A DNA stretch of 7,949 nucleotides from Limiplasma sp964416065 (GTDB taxonomy: Bacteria; Bacillota; Clostridia; Christensenellales; Aristaeellaceae), in NCBI GenBank assembly GCA_964416065.1, contig CAYQCL010000068.1, forward strand, positions 1 to 7,949. Direction: 5' to 3'. Positions 6,430-7,949 of this stretch are shown in pieces. Position 1 is the stretch's first letter, and each line of letters begins with the position of its first letter. The notes beneath the pieces are model-generated. The model did no database searches and was not told where the DNA came from. It worked only from the letters and a program-made list of their open reading frames with translations. The translations under genes and the position numbers were made by a program.

Positions 6430-7044
6430 GTGATCGGCGTGTTGGATTACGGCATCGGCAACATCGGCTCCATCCTCAACATGATCAAAAAGATCGGAAC
6501 GGAGGGCCGCGCCGTGCGTAACGCACAGGAGCTATCCGAATGCGACCGATTGATTTTGCCCGGCGTCGGCAAATTCGACATGGGGATGTCGCTGCTCAAC
6601 GAAAGCGGGATGCGCGATGCCCTGGATGAGGCCGTAGCGGCCGGACGTCCTCTGCTTGGCATCTGTCTGGGCATGCAGATGCTGGGGCGATCAAGCGAGG
6701 AAGGGCCCGGAAAGGGGCTTTGTTACATTCCCTTCGATCTCAAGCGCTTTCAGCCGGAAGCCTATCTCGAGCTTAAGGTGCCCCATATGGGCTGGGATTT
6801 CATCGAGGTCGCCCAGCCGGACGCGCCGTTGGTTCTTGGATTGGACGCGGAACCGCGCTTTTATTTCGTGCATAGCTACTATGCCGTCTGCGACACCCCC
6901 TCTGACATCCTGATGATCTGCGATTACGGCGGCCCGTTTGCCGCCGCCGTTCATCGCGGAAACATATGGGGCACGCAGTTTCATCCTGAAAAGAGCCATC
7001 GCTTCGGAATGGCGCTGATTCGCAATTTTGCAAGGGAGTGTTAG
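6430..7044 (+). CDS. HisH-type glutamine amidotransferase subunit (HisH2/WbuY-like)
   Basis: Class I glutaminase that releases ammonia from glutamine and passes it to the HisF-like partner encoded next. The 204-aa protein starts at GTG 6430, with GGGGA (6419-6423) 6 nt upstream, and reads MIGVLDYGIGNIGSI, the standard HisH N-terminus. Oxyanion strand PGVG is at 44-47. The nucleophile is Cys79 in GICLGMQ. HisH-specific KVPHMGW (116-122) and FYFVHSYY (144-151) are present. The triad is completed by His185 and Glu187 in QFHPEKSH. All catalytic residues are intact and length is normal (about 200 aa). One base separates its stop from hisF2, so the two are tightly coupled. On its own it could be a histidine-pathway HisH, but the partner protein points to the sugar-acetamidino type. 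Confidence 0.93.
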   Translation: MIGVLDYGIGNIGSILNMIKKIGTEGRAVRNAQELSECDRLILPGVGKFDMGMSLLNESGMRDALDEAVAAGRPLLGICLGMQMLGRSSEEGPGKGLCYIPFDLKRFQPEAYLELKVPHMGWDFIEVAQPDAPLVLGLDAEPRFYFVHSYYAVCDTPSDILMICDYGGPFAAAVHRGNIWGTQFHPEKSHRFGMALIRNFAREC

Positions 7045-7045
7045 G

Positions 7046-7867
7046 ATGTATCACCGTCCGCGATTGATTCCCTGTCTTCTATTATCCGACGGCGGCCTGG
7101 TCAAAACCACGCGCTTCAAAAATCCGAACTACTTGGGCGATCCCATCAACGCCGTCAAAATCTTTAGCGAAAAATGCGTGGATGAGCTCTGTATTCAGGA
7201 CATCCAGGCCAGCCGTAACGGTCGTGGCCCCGATTTTGAGCTGCTTAGCGATATCGCCTCCGAGGCGTTCATGCCGCTCTCTTATGGCGGCGGCATCACC
7301 ACGCTTGAGCAGGCATCCCAGCTTTTTCACATTGGGTTTGAGAAGATCATTCTCAACACCTCTTTGGTTGAGCGTCCAGAGCTGGTCAGCGAAATTGCCG
7401 ACCGTTTCGGCGCGCAGAGCGTGGTTGCCTCCATTGATGTCAAGCAGGATCTGTTCAGACGCTATCGTTGCGTCGTGTCCGATGGTGCCCGCGTAACGGA
7501 TCTGGATCCCATCCGTCTGGCCCGCCGCGCGCAGGAGCTGGGCGCGGGCGAGATCCTGCTTAACGCCATCGATCGCGACGGCGTGATGCAGGGCTATGAC
7601 CTGAAGCTTGCGCGCGCGGTCTCCGACGCGGTCAGCATCCCGCTGATTGTCTGTGGAGGCGCAAAAAACGCCGAAGACATGGCGCGGGTGCTGACCGAGG
7701 GGCATGCGCACGCGGCGGCGGCTGGTAGCATGTTTGTCTATTTCGGCCCGCTTAAGGCAGTGCTTATCAATGTTCCCGACGAGGCGGAACTGTTTCGCCT
7801 TGGCATCTATCAGCGCCCTAGGTCTGTCCCTGACAAAGAAATTTTCACAAAGCGGGTATTGCCTTGA
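7046..7867 (+). CDS. HisF2/AglZ/WbuZ-type acetamidino modification protein (HisF paralogue)
   Basis: A (beta/alpha)8 barrel that partners the HisH-like glutaminase and is thought to channel ammonia to a sugar amidotransferase, making acetamidino groups on surface glycans (P. aeruginosa HisF2 with WbpG is the known case). The 273-aa protein starts at ATG 7046, with AAGGGAG (7032-7038) 7 nt upstream. It reads RLIPCLLLSDGGLVKT where true HisF has IxCLDVKDGRVVKG, so Leu12 replaces the cyclase's catalytic Asp (Asp11 in T. maritima HisF). The second Asp is kept as D131 in SIDVK. Phosphate-binding features YGGGI (80-84), LLNAIDRDG (ending 179) and VCGGAKNAEDM are present, as is the HisF2-like stretch GDPINAVKIFSEK near residues 31-43. 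Loss of the N-terminal Asp argues against imidazole-glycerol-phosphate synthesis. No amidotransferase or glycan gene is visible alongside. Confidence 0.9.
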   Translation: MYHRPRLIPCLLLSDGGLVKTTRFKNPNYLGDPINAVKIFSEKCVDELCIQDIQASRNGRGPDFELLSDIASEAFMPLSYGGGITTLEQASQLFHIGFEKIILNTSLVERPELVSEIADRFGAQSVVASIDVKQDLFRRYRCVVSDGARVTDLDPIRLARRAQELGAGEILLNAIDRDGVMQGYDLKLARAVSDAVSIPLIVCGGAKNAEDMARVLTEGHAHAAAAGSMFVYFGPLKAVLINVPDEAELFRLGIYQRPRSVPDKEIFTKRVLP

Positions 7868-7887
7868 TCGGCGGGGTGTGTTATAAT
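7859..7887 (+). promoter_or_regulatory. Promoter of the tRNA-Leu gene
   Basis: TTGCCT (7859-7864) is followed by 17 nt and a perfect TATAAT (7882-7887), with TG at 7879-7880 giving an extended -10 (TGTTATAAT). The -35 abuts and the spacer covers the hisF2 stop codon. The expected start is about 7893-7895, only 2-4 nt before the mature tRNA 5' end. No terminator separates it from hisF2. Confidence 0.7.
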
Positions 7888-7896
7888 GTTTTTATT

Positions 7897-7949
7897 GCCG
7901 GTGTGTCGGAATTGGCAGACGAGACAGACTCAAAATCTGTTATCCGCAA
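7897..7949 (+). tRNA. tRNA-Leu (anticodon CAA), 3' part beyond window
   Basis: The acceptor 5' strand GCCGGTG starts at 7897. It is followed by TG, a D arm with TCG/CGA stem and a loop containing AATTGGCAGA, then the anticodon stem ACAGA/TCTGT closing the loop CTCAAAA, which places anticodon CAA (reading UUG, leucine). The following bases begin the long variable arm expected of tRNA-Leu. The sequence stops before the T arm and acceptor 3' strand, so those pairings cannot be checked. Confidence 0.9.

Noticed and set aside
6430..7867. Histidine biosynthesis genes hisH and hisF proper
   Set aside because: The HisF-like protein lacks the N-terminal catalytic Asp, and no other his gene is adjacent. 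The acetamidino-type paralogue explains the sequence better.

Overview
The window looks like chromosomal DNA of a fairly G+C-rich (around 58-60% by eye) Firmicute, most likely a gut-type Clostridia. This rests on strong AAGGAGG/AAAGGA-type ribosome binding sites, sigma-A-like promoters, and protein families (clostridial SbcCD, a DagK/YegS-type lipid kinase, a NUDIX plus GNAT pair) typical of that group. I cannot name the species. Coding density is high. No insertion sequence, CRISPR array or phage gene is visible.

Left part (1-3687, minus strand): the DNA-repair operon sbcD-sbcC. SbcD (phosphoesterase/nuclease) comes first and overlaps the start of sbcC by 20 bases. SbcC (SMC-like ATPase with a CPVC zinc hook) reads off the left edge and lacks only its last residues. 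A divergent intergenic region (about 3688-3821) carries a good promoter for sbcDC.

Middle (3822-6258, plus strand): a diacylglycerol-kinase-family lipid kinase, then a small hypothetical protein with a very acidic tail. Overlapping its end is a NUDIX hydrolase reading in frame into the start of a GNAT acetyltransferase. The GNAT part is broken by what looks like a one-base loss in a T run at about 5957-5960, and the rest of the domain continues in the -1 frame to 6258. The NUDIX box also has a Glu-to-Lys change. The locus therefore looks either decayed or mis-sequenced. A probable Rho-independent terminator follows.

Right part (6336-7949, plus strand): a strong promoter (TTGACA, 17 bp, TGC-TATGCT), a 9-bp perfect inverted repeat at the predicted start of transcription, then a two-gene operon of HisH-like glutaminase and HisF-like barrel. 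The HisF-like protein has Leu where true HisF has its catalytic N-terminal Asp. It matches the HisF2/WbuZ/AglZ type that feeds ammonia to a sugar amidotransferase for acetamidino modification of surface glycans, so the pair is probably not for histidine synthesis. The amidotransferase partner (WbpG/PseA/LegX type) is not in the window. The window ends inside a tRNA-Leu(CAA) gene whose promoter overlaps the hisF2 stop codon.
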